Notes: a model not told the origin generated them from the sequence alone. A stretch of DNA of 11,890 bases from Candidatus Heimdallarchaeota archaeon (GCA_023128635.1 JAGMDP010000045.1:1-11890), one strand, 5' to 3'; positions 1-6,508 are shown, numbered from the stretch's first letter. Program-made: numbers and translations.

Positions 1-152
1 ACATGACCTCTAATATATCGATTGAGAACAACTTTCGAGTAACCCATAATCTTACTTAGCTCTTCATAGGAGTGATATTTCTTCAGCATACGCAGGAGCT
101 CAATTGAGCGAATGCGTTTTTTAACATCATCAAGATAATTAGTCGTTCTCTT
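1..152 (-). CDS. N-terminus of a helix-turn-helix protein (partial, start unclear)
   Basis: This minus-strand frame is open from about position 152 to the window edge, so only some 50 N-terminal residues are seen. They read as a compact helical DNA-binding unit: a basic helix with KKRIRSIELLRMLKKY, then YEELSKIMGYSKVVLNRYIRG, which fits the two helices of a helix-turn-helix. From memory, similar segments open archaeal proteins that fuse such a domain to a phosphoribosyltransferase, but that part lies outside the window, so the product is not settled. A strong ribosome-binding motif, GGAGGT, lies at 155-160. No ATG, GTG or TTG follows it in this frame before the conserved helices. The codon 8 bases after the motif is ACG. 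An ATG at 167-169 lies in another frame, which would join this one if the T6 run at 117-122 had one more base. It is divergent from the aminotransferase gene. Confidence 0.55.
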
Positions 153-377
153 TTACCTCCTCTCTTCATTTATCATTATTTTTTGGTTTGATTTCTTAAT
201 ACTAATACTAGTAGCTTAATGGAATATTAATCTAATCTTAGACTTTTATTCTCAAACCTATTATTCATTCTAAAATTGACTGAACTTACAAAAGAATCCA
301 TTTAGAATTATTTGATACTTCCCAATCTTTTTATTTTCAGAGTGATAATTTTGAAAATGAATCTAGTTGTGATGTTA
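153..377. promoter_or_regulatory. Divergent intergenic region
   Basis: This AT-rich spacer separates the minus-strand helix-turn-helix gene from the plus-strand aminotransferase gene and should carry both promoters. For the minus gene, GGAGGT at 155-160 is a strong ribosome-binding motif. An inverted repeat, TACTA-ATAC-TAGTA, lies at 200-213 and could be an operator, though it is short. For the plus gene, TTTAGAA at 300-306 is a possible TATA box. No small gene or RNA was recognised here. Confidence 0.3.
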
Positions 378-1547
378 ATGTTTGAAGGGCAGGACGAAAT
401 ACGTAAAAAAGAATTTCCACAATTAATGGATAGAGTGTGGTTAAGTAGTGCAGCTTTTACTCCTCATGCAAAATCGGTAGTAGAAGCAATGACCCAATTT
501 ATTGACTATTTCCATATTCCTTCTGTTGGTAAAGATGTTCAGGAATTGTTTGATAATGTAAATAATGGCACATATAATGGTGCTGCAAAATTATTGAAAT
601 GTAATCCCGAAGATATATCTCTAATCATTAATACTGCTCATGGCTTGAATTTCCCACTTCATGGTTTAGATTGGGAGAAGGGAGATAATGTCGTTACTTC
701 GGAATTAGAATTTCCCACTAATTATTTGCCCTGGAAGTATATTAGTCAACGAAAGGACGTTGAATTTCGAGCTGCAAAAATCAATGAAAAACAACAGATC
801 TCTGAAGATGAAATTATTTCCTTAATAGATGATAAAACAAAGCTTGTATCACTTTCTTTGGTTCAATTTAATAATGGACAAAGGGTTGATGCGAAAAAAA
901 TAGCCAAAGTCGCTCATGAGAATGGTGCTTTAGTTGCTTTAGATGCTATTCAAGCAATTGGCGGAATTGAAGTTTATCCAAAAGAAATGGATGTAGATTT
1001 TGTGGCAGCTGGCGGCTCGAAATTCCTTATGGCACCACTAGGTATAGGTGTCTGCTATATTAGTCCAAGAGCTCTCGAGATAATAGAACCTCCATTTCAG
1101 GGTACAGGTAATTATGATTTCAAAGACCAGAATTGGATGGATAGAAACAAAAATTATCACAAAGGAGCTAAAAGATTCGAAAATGGAACTGTACCATTCT
1201 ATTGTGTTGCTGGACTTAAGGCTGCATTGGAGCTCATTAATTCTGTTGGTATAGAGACAGTTGCCAAACATAATCATGGTTTAATACAACAACTAATCGA
1301 AGGAATTGTTGATCAAGGATTAACTACTATCACTCCTCATGAACCAGAGAGAAGAGGAGCGCTAATCAACGTTCGCGTAGATGAGAAGAAAGACTTGAAG
1401 AAAATCGTAGAGATTCTTGAAGAGAAATACAAAGTAACTATTACAAATAGATTTGGCGGATTAAGATTCTCTGCACATCTGTATAATACGGAAAATGACA
1501 TTCAATCAGCCCTATCATCGCTGAAAGAAGTGCTTGCTATGATTTAG
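378..1547 (+). CDS. Class V aminotransferase-fold PLP enzyme
   Basis: This is a cytosolic pyridoxal-phosphate enzyme of the class V aminotransferase family, which includes cysteine desulfurases, selenocysteine lyases and isopenicillin N epimerase-like proteins. With the start at 378 it has 389 residues, normal for the family. The Schiff-base lysine is in GGSKFLMAPLG (Lys215). The aspartate that contacts the pyridine nitrogen is in LDAIQAIGG (Asp189), with Gln192 three residues on. The segments ELEFPTNYLPW and VQFNNGQRVD match the usual substrate and cofactor loops. The C-terminal RFGGLRFSAHLYNTEND is the conserved closing motif. No cysteine is seen in the loop just before it, where cysteine desulfurases carry the catalytic Cys, so desulfurase activity is not supported and the substrate is unknown. 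ATG codons at 312, 357 and 372 also lie in frame, but 378 is preferred because the family's N-terminus begins there and the extra residues are hydrophobic and unlike it. Confidence 0.9.
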   Translation: MFEGQDEIRKKEFPQLMDRVWLSSAAFTPHAKSVVEAMTQFIDYFHIPSVGKDVQELFDNVNNGTYNGAAKLLKCNPEDISLIINTAHGLNFPLHGLDWEKGDNVVTSELEFPTNYLPWKYISQRKDVEFRAAKINEKQQISEDEIISLIDDKTKLVSLSLVQFNNGQRVDAKKIAKVAHENGALVALDAIQAIGGIEVYPKEMDVDFVAAGGSKFLMAPLGIGVCYISPRALEIIEPPFQGTGNYDFKDQNWMDRNKNYHKGAKRFENGTVPFYCVAGLKAALELINSVGIETVAKHNHGLIQQLIEGIVDQGLTTITPHEPERRGALINVRVDEKKDLKKIVEILEEKYKVTITNRFGGLRFSAHLYNTENDIQSALSSLKEVLAMI

Positions 1548-1551
1548 CACT
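1529..1551 (+). terminator. Hairpin overlapping the aminotransferase stop codon
   Basis: AGTGCT at 1529-1534 pairs with AGCACT at 1546-1551 across an 11-base loop. The TAG stop codon (1545-1547) lies at the loop/stem edge. A T-rich stretch follows (1551-1575). It could end transcription before the TPR gene, which seems to have its own promoter. Confidence 0.4.
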
Positions 1552-1613
1552 CATTTCTTTATTTGATTACATTTTTAGATTAAATTGTCATATGATAGTA
1601 TATTGGATGCAAA

Positions 1614-1629
1614 TTACATTTAAATGTAA
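1614..1629 (+). promoter_or_regulatory. TATA-like box inside a 16-bp perfect palindrome
   Basis: TTACATTTAAATGTAA is a perfect 16-bp palindrome. Its centre, TTTAAAT (1619-1625), is an archaeal TATA-like element about 36-42 bases before the ATG at 1661. A transcript would then start near 1645-1650 with a short leader. A dimeric regulator on the palindrome would compete directly with TATA-binding protein. The promoter role is inferred from position. Confidence 0.45.
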
Positions 1630-1660
1630 ATTTCCTTAGTTTATTGATAGTGGGTTTCCT

Positions 1661-2572
1661 ATGAAAGAAAAAATAGAAATAAACACGATGATTGCGAGGA
1701 ATGTTTATTCTACGGAATCATTTCAATTCGTAAAGAGCGTTCTCAAGAAATTATATGATTTTGAGGTTCCTGAAAAAGCAAAGGAAATTCACATACAAAA
1801 TAAATTATATGATTATACGGACGAATTAAGGTTATTTAATTACAAAGAACAAGGAGTGAAATATCATTCCTACTACAAAATCCACGAAAAAGATTCAACA
1901 ATTCCTTCATTTTATTCTATATCAAATGAATCATTTGGTTTTCCTGATTTCTGGATTAAATTTACTATAAGTTCTCAAGAAGGATTAATTCTTGAGCTAG
2001 AATCAAAGGATAAAAAGTTGATTAAAAGTACAGTTGCCTTATTTGATGAAGAATTTGCCTATTGTCGAAAACAATCCCAAGATGAAATATTCGATGAACT
2101 AATCCATGAGATTCGAACCCATGGAACAGAAGAAAATGGTGAAATTGGAATCAAAAAAGGATTGAAGGCAATTGAAATTTATCCTCAAGATTTTTGGGCA
2201 CGATTCTATCTAGGTTGTTCCTTAGCCCTTAATGGACAACACGAAAAAGCAACTGAGCATTTACTATTAGCTACTCGCTTAGATCCTAAAAATTTTGATG
2301 CATTCTATAATCTCGCGAAAACATATCTAGAGCTCAAAGAATTAAGTAATGCAAAAGACGCAATGCTGAAAGCACACAAACTTGCGAAGAAAAATCATGC
2401 TATAAATTATTATTTAGCAGTTATACTCGAAAAACTAGCTGAAAAGAAAGAAGCTAAAAAATATTATCAAACTGCAATCGATACATCTCCAGAAAAACAA
2501 CCAAAAACAAAACGTCACATTCAAAGCTTTTTGAAAAAAGCAGAAAAAGGATTACTAAGAGTTTCTAAATGA
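1661..2572 (+). CDS. TPR-repeat protein with unrecognised N-terminal half
   Basis: This 303-residue soluble protein has two parts. Residues 1 to about 150 have no motif I recognise: a mixed, Tyr/Phe-rich sequence that looks like an alpha/beta domain with strands such as FWIKFTISS and GLILELES. From about 160 to 280 there are roughly three to four tetratricopeptide repeats, each an amphipathic helix pair. Examples are GIKKGLKAIEIYPQDFWARF, the unit ending LLATRLDPKNFDAFYNLA, and the unit ending YYQTAIDTSPE, with the usual A, Y and P positions. TPR domains normally act as scaffolds for protein partners, so an adaptor role is likely but the partner is unknown. The C-terminus is basic. The start at 1661 is favoured by the TATA-like palindrome upstream; only a weak ribosome-binding match is present. 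The gene is convergent with the minus-strand gene at 2605-3003. Confidence 0.85.
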   Translation: MKEKIEINTMIARNVYSTESFQFVKSVLKKLYDFEVPEKAKEIHIQNKLYDYTDELRLFNYKEQGVKYHSYYKIHEKDSTIPSFYSISNESFGFPDFWIKFTISSQEGLILELESKDKKLIKSTVALFDEEFAYCRKQSQDEIFDELIHEIRTHGTEENGEIGIKKGLKAIEIYPQDFWARFYLGCSLALNGQHEKATEHLLLATRLDPKNFDAFYNLAKTYLELKELSNAKDAMLKAHKLAKKNHAINYYLAVILEKLAEKKEAKKYYQTAIDTSPEKQPKTKRHIQSFLKKAEKGLLRVSK

Positions 2573-2591
2573 ATAAGAAAAAACAAACAAT

Positions 2592-2618
2592 GAGGGACAA
2601 TAGATTATTCTATCCCTC
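2592..2618. terminator. Hairpin between convergent genes
   Basis: GAGGG (2592-2596) pairs with CCCTC (2614-2618), and ATAGA (2600-2604) with TCTAT (2609-2613), leaving a 3-base bulge and a 4-base loop. The loop contains the TAA stop of the minus-strand gene (2605-2607). On the minus strand the stem is followed by a T-rich run (complement of 2571-2591). It could stop transcription from both sides. Confidence 0.55.
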
Positions 2619-3003
2619 GTAAGTCAGTATGAGATAAATACTTGTTTTGAACGCTTTTACTCAAATCTCCAATATTGGAATCTGATATTTCAACTAGAAG
2701 AGCATTAGCGCCAACTCTTTCACCAGAAGAGAGCTGTATTCCAGACCGACTGGCAGAATCAGCACGCCTACGAGCAGTTCTTTGTGTGACTATACCTGAT
2801 CCTTGAGCATAAATTAATGTCCATTTGTTTTCATCAGTGTCATAAAGCAAAACTGCATCAGAACCACTTTGACTTGCATAGGTTTCTAATTTGGCAGGTT
2901 CTTCATTAAGATATGAAAAATATTGCTCTACCATATCTGTTTTTTCAACTATTGTGAATTCATCTCTATCTCTTTGATAAGTAAAACAGTGTCGTTTACC
3001 CAA
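2605..3003 (-). CDS. Small protein of unknown function
   Basis: I do not recognise this 132-residue protein. It is soluble and hydrophilic, with no signal peptide or membrane segment. The central part, about residues 48-108, alternates hydrophobic stretches (DAVLLYDTDENKWTLIYAQG, ANALLVEISD) around a basic Arg/Ser-rich section, TQRTARRRADSASRSGIQ. This suggests a small alpha/beta fold, with the basic section possibly contacting nucleic acid or an acidic partner. The start is TTG at 3003: an in-frame stop lies 9 bases upstream, the next ATG is residue 24, and a GGAGAT ribosome-binding motif sits at 3015-3020 with an 11-base spacer. That motif supports a real translated gene. It is probably transcribed alone, since a terminator-like hairpin lies between it and the zinc protein upstream. 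Confidence 0.65.
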   Translation of the reverse strand: MGKRHCFTYQRDRDEFTIVEKTDMVEQYFSYLNEEPAKLETYASQSGSDAVLLYDTDENKWTLIYAQGSGIVTQRTARRRADSASRSGIQLSSGERVGANALLVEISDSNIGDLSKSVQNKYLSHTDLRGIE

Positions 3004-3175
3004 GTTTAATCAGTATCTCCTTTTTGTTTAATGTTTTTGTGTTTTAGCGAAAGTATAATTTTCGTTGTATTTGACTCCGGTTTTGTGTCCTTGCGTCAAT
3101 AGTAATTACTACACCCAAAATACCCTTTTTAACTCTTTGATTTAGGTAAATCTGGTATCAAAAAATAATCAACCA
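3004..3175 (-). promoter_or_regulatory. Promoter region of the 132-residue protein gene
   Basis: Read on the minus strand, AATTATAC within 3051-3062 is a possible TATA box. It would place a transcript start near 3030, about 27 bases before the TTG start. GGAGAT at 3015-3020 is the ribosome-binding site. The rest of the stretch shows no open frame worth calling. Confidence 0.35.
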
Positions 3176-3189
3176 AAGATGCTCATCTT
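3160..3189 (-). terminator. Terminator-like hairpin after the zinc protein gene
   Basis: AAGATG (3176-3181) and CATCTT (3184-3189) form a nearly continuous inverted repeat with only CT between the arms. On the minus strand it is followed within about 10 bases by ATTATTTTTT (complement of 3160-3169). It lies 22 bases past the stop codon of the zinc protein gene. The two-base spacer means the RNA loop would have to open one or two pairs. Confidence 0.4.
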
Positions 3190-3210
3190 AGTCAATGATG
3201 TCTTTTAGCT

Positions 3211-3693
3211 TTAAAGATATGTTATTCTATTTTTTATAGCATCATATATTGCATCTTTGAATCTCATATGCTTTTCAAGGTGACTTCGTATACATGCTCT
3301 TGATTTGTGGAAATACTCATTATGTTCTTCGCAAAACAGTAATCTCTCTTGGTTTTTGAAGGGGTTACTACATTCCGAGCAGATTTTTTCTTGTATTTCA
3401 ACATAACAAGTAAAATGAACAGCTAATTCATTATTATCAATATCAGAAATGAATACTAGATCTTGTTCATTAATTATTTCGGTACAAATAACACATTTGC
3501 GAATATCACTTGCTTTCTTATTTGAGAGACCTACATTATCATCTTGCAAGTTAAATTCACCTGATTTCTCTATATTATCATACAAATAGTGATATGTTTC
3601 TGAGTTATTAAAAGGAATAATTAAAGGGAGACCACCGAAGGTATTCAAATAATTATCAATAAGAAAGGAATAGATATTAATTCGAATTTTCAA
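3211..3693 (-). CDS. Cys/His-rich zinc-binding protein (RING/LIM-like spacing)
   Basis: This 160-residue protein carries a dense set of metal ligands in its C-terminal half: C67-x2-C70, H93-x2-C96, C105-x2-C108, C121-x2-H124, then H129, C134, H138 and H142. The first eight match the order of two zinc sites, C-x2-C ... H-x2-C ... C-x2-C ... C-x2-H, similar to LIM or other treble-clef/cross-brace domains. The last four could form a further site. Such domains usually bind proteins or ubiquitin-like modifiers, or act as E3 ligases; which applies here cannot be told. Residues 1-66 are not cysteine-rich and are unrecognised. The start is uncertain: the frame opens at TTG 3693 with no ribosome-binding motif, another TTG encodes residue 16, and no ATG occurs before residue 143. 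It diverges from rpsL, sharing about 100 bases of upstream DNA. Confidence 0.7.
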   Translation of the reverse strand: MKIRINIYSFLIDNYLNTFGGLPLIIPFNNSETYHYLYDNIEKSGEFNLQDDNVGLSNKKASDIRKCVICTEIINEQDLVFISDIDNNELAVHFTCYVEIQEKICSECSNPFKNQERLLFCEEHNEYFHKSRACIRSHLEKHMRFKDAIYDAIKNRITYL

Positions 3694-3730
3694 TGAAAAA
3701 ATGTTAAAAATCTATATCATAGTCTTCACA

Positions 3731-3787
3731 AAGATTTTTAAATAATCTTGAAACGCTCAAGTAATAGTATATAAAATATTTATTGGT
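3731..3787 (+). promoter_or_regulatory. rpsL-rpsG promoter region
   Basis: TTTAAAT at 3737-3743 is a TATA-like box flanked exactly by an inverted repeat, AAGATT (3731-3736) and AATCTT (3744-3749). A second candidate, TATATAAA, lies within 3769-3777. The first would give a leader of about 30 bases that includes GGTG (3785-3788 region), a fitting ribosome-binding site 9 bases before the ATG. The second would give a nearly leaderless mRNA. Both readings are inferred from position. Confidence 0.45.
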
Positions 3788-3797
3788 GTAAAAAAAC

Positions 3798-4241
3798 ATG
3801 CCAGGTAGTAAAGCCCCCAGAGGCGAATACGCGGGACGACAACTAAAAAAGAAACGTAAGAAGTTCCGCTGGAAAGATATTTACTATAAGAGAAAAATGT
3901 TAGGATTAGATAGGAAAGCCGACCCACTTGCAGCAGCTCCTCAAGCATCAGGAATTGTTGTAGAAAAATACGGTGTCGAATCCAAACAACCTAACTCAGC
4001 TCTTCGTAAGTGTGTACGTGTCCAACTTATTAAAAATGGTAAACAAATAGGAGCTTTTGTCCCACTTGACGGTGGATTAACCCACATTGCTGAACATGAT
4101 CGTGTTATCATTGAAGGTATTGGTGGTGCAAAAGGTGGTGCCAAGGGTGACCTTCCGGGCATCAAGTGGCGTGTTTCTAAAGTCAATGGTGTTGCTCTCT
4201 CAAGTTTAGTTTATGGCAAAAAAGAGAAGCCAGTAAGATAG
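3798..4241 (+). CDS. rpsL: Small ribosomal subunit protein uS12
   Basis: This is ribosomal protein uS12 of the archaeal/eukaryotic type (eukaryotic name S23), a 147-residue component of the 30S decoding centre. The archaeal N-terminus is present ([20 protein letters not shown]). The two conserved loops facing the decoding site are recognisable: [15 protein letters not shown] and the loop around [18 protein letters not shown]. Length and basic composition are normal and nothing is missing. A GGTG motif about 9 bases before the ATG supports the start. The stop codon is followed almost at once by rpsG, so the two are surely cotranscribed. In many archaea a ribosomal L30e gene and nusA precede rpsL; here a divergent zinc protein gene sits upstream instead, so the operon begins at rpsL. 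Confidence 0.97.
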   Translation: MPGSKAPRGEYAGRQLKKKRKKFRWKDIYYKRKMLGLDRKADPLAAAPQASGIVVEKYGVESKQPNSALRKCVRVQLIKNGKQIGAFVPLDGGLTHIAEHDRVIIEGIGGAKGGAKGDLPGIKWRVSKVNGVALSSLVYGKKEKPVR

Positions 4242-4251
4242 GTGTATGAAT

Positions 4252-5253
4252 ATGTCTAAATCAACAAAAGAAAAGGACGCAAAGAAAACAAAAGCAGATT
4301 CTAAGAAGAAGAAAACAACTGCTGCCAAAGAAGATAAAGCTGCAAAAAAGGCTGCAAAAGCAACTAAAGCTACAACTGCTAAAGCAAAGAAGAAAGAAGA
4401 CCCAAAGAAGAAAGCTGATCCAAAGAAGAAAACCACACCTAAAAAAGAGAAGAAAGAAACCAAAGCTACTCCCACAAAAGAAACAAAAGCTAAAAAACCT
4501 GCAGACCCTAAAAAAGAGGTCGCTCCCAAAACTGCTCCAAAGAAAGAGACAGCAAAAGTTGAAAAACCAAAAACAGCTCCTAAAGCTAAAAAACCAGAAG
4601 CTGTAACACCCAAACCAGCTCCAAAAGCTGCCAAACCAAAAACTCCTCCAAAAGAAGAAAAGGAAGAAGTTGAGGTTATACCAATTTTTGATAACATAAA
4701 GCTATTCAATACTTGGAGTTATCAAGATCTAACAGTTGTTGATCCTGGGATAAAAGCTTACATCAGCTTAAGGCCTGTAGTTACCCCTCACACCGGAGGA
4801 CGGTACGCTCATCAAAGATTTAAGAAAGCTGAAATGCCTATTGTCGAAAGATTAGTAAATAAATTGATGAAAACCAAAAAAGGAACAGGTAGAAAAGAAA
4901 GAATGATTAAAGCTGTTCGAGTTGCTTTTGATATTATTTACTTACAAACAGGTAAGAATCCCATCCAAGTTCTCATAGATGCTATACAGAATGCAGCCCC
5001 TCGAGAAGAAGTCACTCGAATCACCTATGGTGGTATGGCTCAACTACAATCTGTAGATGTTGCTCCAATGAGAAGAGTAGATATTGCTTTAACAAATATT
5101 GTCCAAGGCGTCTACAAGAAATCCTTCAACAATATTCTCACAGCTGAAGAAATTCTTGCACGTGAATTAATTGATGCCGCTGATAACAAAACTTCAAGCT
5201 CTGCAATCAGTAAAATGCTAGAAATAGAACGAATTGCTCTCAGCGCAAGATAA
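4252..5253 (+). CDS. rpsG: Small ribosomal subunit protein uS7 with long Lys/Ala/Pro-rich N-terminal extension
   Basis: The C-terminal 190 or so residues are archaeal uS7 (eukaryotic S5), which nucleates the 30S head and borders the E and P sites. Landmarks are LRPVVTPHTGGRYAHQRF, KGTGRKERMIKAVRVAFDII, NPIQVLIDAIQNAAPREEVT and the C-terminal SKMLEIERIALSAR. Ahead of this lies a low-complexity extension of about 140 residues made almost only of Lys, Ala, Pro, Thr and Glu, with recurring DPKKK, APKKE and APKAKKP units, ending in an acidic KEEKEEVEV hinge. It resembles the tails of linker histones and is predicted to be disordered and RNA-binding. Reading frame and codon use run unbroken into the core, so it is translated with it. 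ATG codons occur at 4246 and 4252; the second is preferred because GGTG lies 7 bases before it. Neither fusA nor tuf follows. Confidence 0.96.
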   Translation: MSKSTKEKDAKKTKADSKKKKTTAAKEDKAAKKAAKATKATTAKAKKKEDPKKKADPKKKTTPKKEKKETKATPTKETKAKKPADPKKEVAPKTAPKKETAKVEKPKTAPKAKKPEAVTPKPAPKAAKPKTPPKEEKEEVEVIPIFDNIKLFNTWSYQDLTVVDPGIKAYISLRPVVTPHTGGRYAHQRFKKAEMPIVERLVNKLMKTKKGTGRKERMIKAVRVAFDIIYLQTGKNPIQVLIDAIQNAAPREEVTRITYGGMAQLQSVDVAPMRRVDIALTNIVQGVYKKSFNNILTAEEILARELIDAADNKTSSSAISKMLEIERIALSAR

Positions 5254-5271
5254 GTAATTCACCAAAAATTA

Positions 5272-5299
5272 GCCCTTCGGGGCATCCATTTTATTTTTT
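5272..5299 (+). terminator. rpsL-rpsG terminator with UUCG loop
   Basis: GCCC (5272-5275), TTCG (5276-5279) and GGGC (5280-5283) form a short GC stem closed by the very stable UUCG tetraloop. A T-rich tract, TTTTATTTTTT, follows at 5289-5299. It begins 18 bases after the rpsG stop. The rest of the 166-base gap up to 5419 is AT-rich and holds the next promoter. Confidence 0.65.
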
Positions 5300-5349
5300 A
5301 AGATTTGTATCTAATTTTGATTCGTTTTCTTCAAGTTATCTAGTTTTTT

Positions 5350-5411
5350 TTATTATCAAAATAATAATTAATAAACGGGTAACCTAATAGAACCAGTAAG
5401 AAATGTAGGTG
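5350..5411 (+). promoter_or_regulatory. Promoter and ribosome-binding site of the winged-helix gene
   Basis: A TATA-like stretch, TAATTAATAAAC, lies around 5364-5375 and would start transcription near 5395. AGGTG at 5407-5411 is the ribosome-binding site, 8 bases before the ATG. TTATTAT (5350-5356) and ATAATAA (5361-5367) form an inverted repeat just ahead of the TATA element. It is pure AT, so chance cannot be excluded, but a regulator of this size could use it for autoregulation. Confidence 0.35.
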
Positions 5412-5419
5412 TTATTAAA

Positions 5420-5716
5420 ATGGATTATCAGGTTCTTTCCACTATTCTAGGTGATTCTATTCAAGTGAAAATAGTTGAGTTCTTCATCATAAATAATACA
5501 GGGATGTATCAATTAACAGAAATTGCACGTATTTTAGGCATATCACATTCTCGAGTTCATGACCTGATTGATTCATTAGTAAAGATGCGAATTATACTGG
5601 AAACACGTTCGAAACGAAATCGATTGTTTGAATTAAACAAAGATCATCCGATTACTAAACAGCTGAGTGAACTATACAAGATAACGAGAGCCTATATAGT
5701 AGCAAGTCAGTATTAA
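5420..5716 (+). CDS. Small winged-helix transcriptional regulator
   Basis: This 98-residue protein is a stand-alone winged helix-turn-helix DNA-binding domain of the MarR/ArsR-like type common in archaea. The order is a first helix (LGDSIQVKIVEFFIIN), then the helix-turn-helix (LTEIARILGISHSRVHDLIDSLVK), then the wing strands (IILETRSKRNRLFELNKDHP), and a final helix (TKQLSELYKITRAYIV) suited to dimerisation. There is no ligand-binding domain and no metal-binding cysteines, so the signal it responds to is unknown. A good AGGTG ribosome-binding site supports the ATG. It precedes the TPR gene at 5771 by 54 bases on the same strand without an obvious terminator, so the two may be cotranscribed. 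Its DNA target is likely either its own AT-rich promoter or an unlinked site. Confidence 0.85.
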   Translation: MDYQVLSTILGDSIQVKIVEFFIINNTGMYQLTEIARILGISHSRVHDLIDSLVKMRIILETRSKRNRLFELNKDHPITKQLSELYKITRAYIVASQY

Positions 5717-5770
5717 GATAAAATTGATAATTAGCATATTCTTATGTTTGTTTGAGTGATTAGATTGAGT

Positions 5771-6508
5771 ATGGAAGATAGAGAAAAACGCAACTTTCTT
5801 ATGGAGTTAACAACTGATGCCCAATCCTTAATGTATCAAGGGAAGAAGGAAGAAGCACTAGAGTGTTATGATAAAATATTAGTCAAATACCCTGATGATA
5901 CAACTGTAATCTATGGAAAAGGCATGATTTATTTTGAATTCGATGATTTAGAAGAAGCAATTACTTGTTTTAATAAAGCAATTGAGATTTATCCTGAGGA
6001 TGTTGATTCATTATATGCGAAAGGTGCCATCTTAAGCTCGATAGGTCAAAATGACGAAGCAATTGAGCTATTTGATACAGTGTTAAAACATGATACAAAA
6101 TTTGTAATTGCGTGGCTGGCAAAAGGATATGCATTATTGAATATAAACAAATCAAAAAAAGCACTGCAATGTTTTGTAGAAGTAGAGAAACTTGGAAGAA
6201 AAGAAATAGCATTTAGTGGAAAAGGACATGCATTAAGGAAATTAAATGAGCTGGAAAAATCTGAAAAATCTTATCAAGAAGCAATTGTAATTGATCCATA
6301 TGATCCTGAGGCTTTATTTGGTCTAGGGATAATCGCTTATAAGAATGAGAAACTCAAACTCGCAACTAAATTTCTTTATCGAAGTGTTATACAAGATGAT
6401 GATAATTTAGAAGCTTGGGAAACACTAGCTGAAATATATAAGAAAACAAAAGATGCTGAGAAAGAAAAAGCAGCTTTAGCGAAAATCTCTGAATTGAAAG
6501 AAAAATGA
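5771..6508 (+). CDS. TPR-repeat protein
   Basis: This protein of 245 residues is built almost wholly of tetratricopeptide repeats. About seven 34-residue units can be followed from residue 10 to the end. They show the canonical pattern of a small residue after the first turn, A at the start of helix B, and a closing P: for example EEALECYDKILVKYPDD, EEAITCFNKAIEIYPEDVDS, and the unit with EKSYQEAIVIDPYDPEALFG. Such solenoids present a concave groove for partner peptides; the partner is unknown. There is no signal peptide or membrane helix. The frame is also open at GTG 5756 and TTG 5765, but ATG 5771 is preferred because GAGTGAT (5754-5760) makes a fair ribosome-binding site about 10 bases before it. 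It follows the winged-helix gene on the same strand. Oligo-T tracts (6537-6542, 6553-6557) lie after the stop. Confidence 0.88.
   Translation: MEDREKRNFLMELTTDAQSLMYQGKKEEALECYDKILVKYPDDTTVIYGKGMIYFEFDDLEEAITCFNKAIEIYPEDVDSLYAKGAILSSIGQNDEAIELFDTVLKHDTKFVIAWLAKGYALLNINKSKKALQCFVEVEKLGRKEIAFSGKGHALRKLNELEKSEKSYQEAIVIDPYDPEALFGLGIIAYKNEKLKLATKFLYRSVIQDDDNLEAWETLAEIYKKTKDAEKEKAALAKISELKEK

Noticed and set aside
312..377. Longer N-terminus for the aminotransferase from ATG 312
   Set aside because: Adds 22 hydrophobic residues outside the family's usual N-terminus, and overlaps the expected promoter and leader.
3102..3114. GTAATTACTACAC, close to the grpE 12-bp direct repeats
   Set aside because: One base longer than the repeat, single copy, and mostly the AT-rich palindrome GTAATTAC, so chance is likely.
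4206..4709. Minus-strand open frame of 167 residues opposite rpsG, rich in Phe, Ala and Val
   Set aside because: It is the mirror of the Lys/Ala-rich uS7 extension: AAA/AAG codons read backwards as TTT/CTT. No start signals, and the plus-strand product is certain.
5350..5367. Inverted repeat TTATTAT/ATAATAA before the winged-helix gene as an operator
   Set aside because: Made only of A and T in an AT-rich gap, so it is weak evidence alone; mentioned only within the promoter entry.
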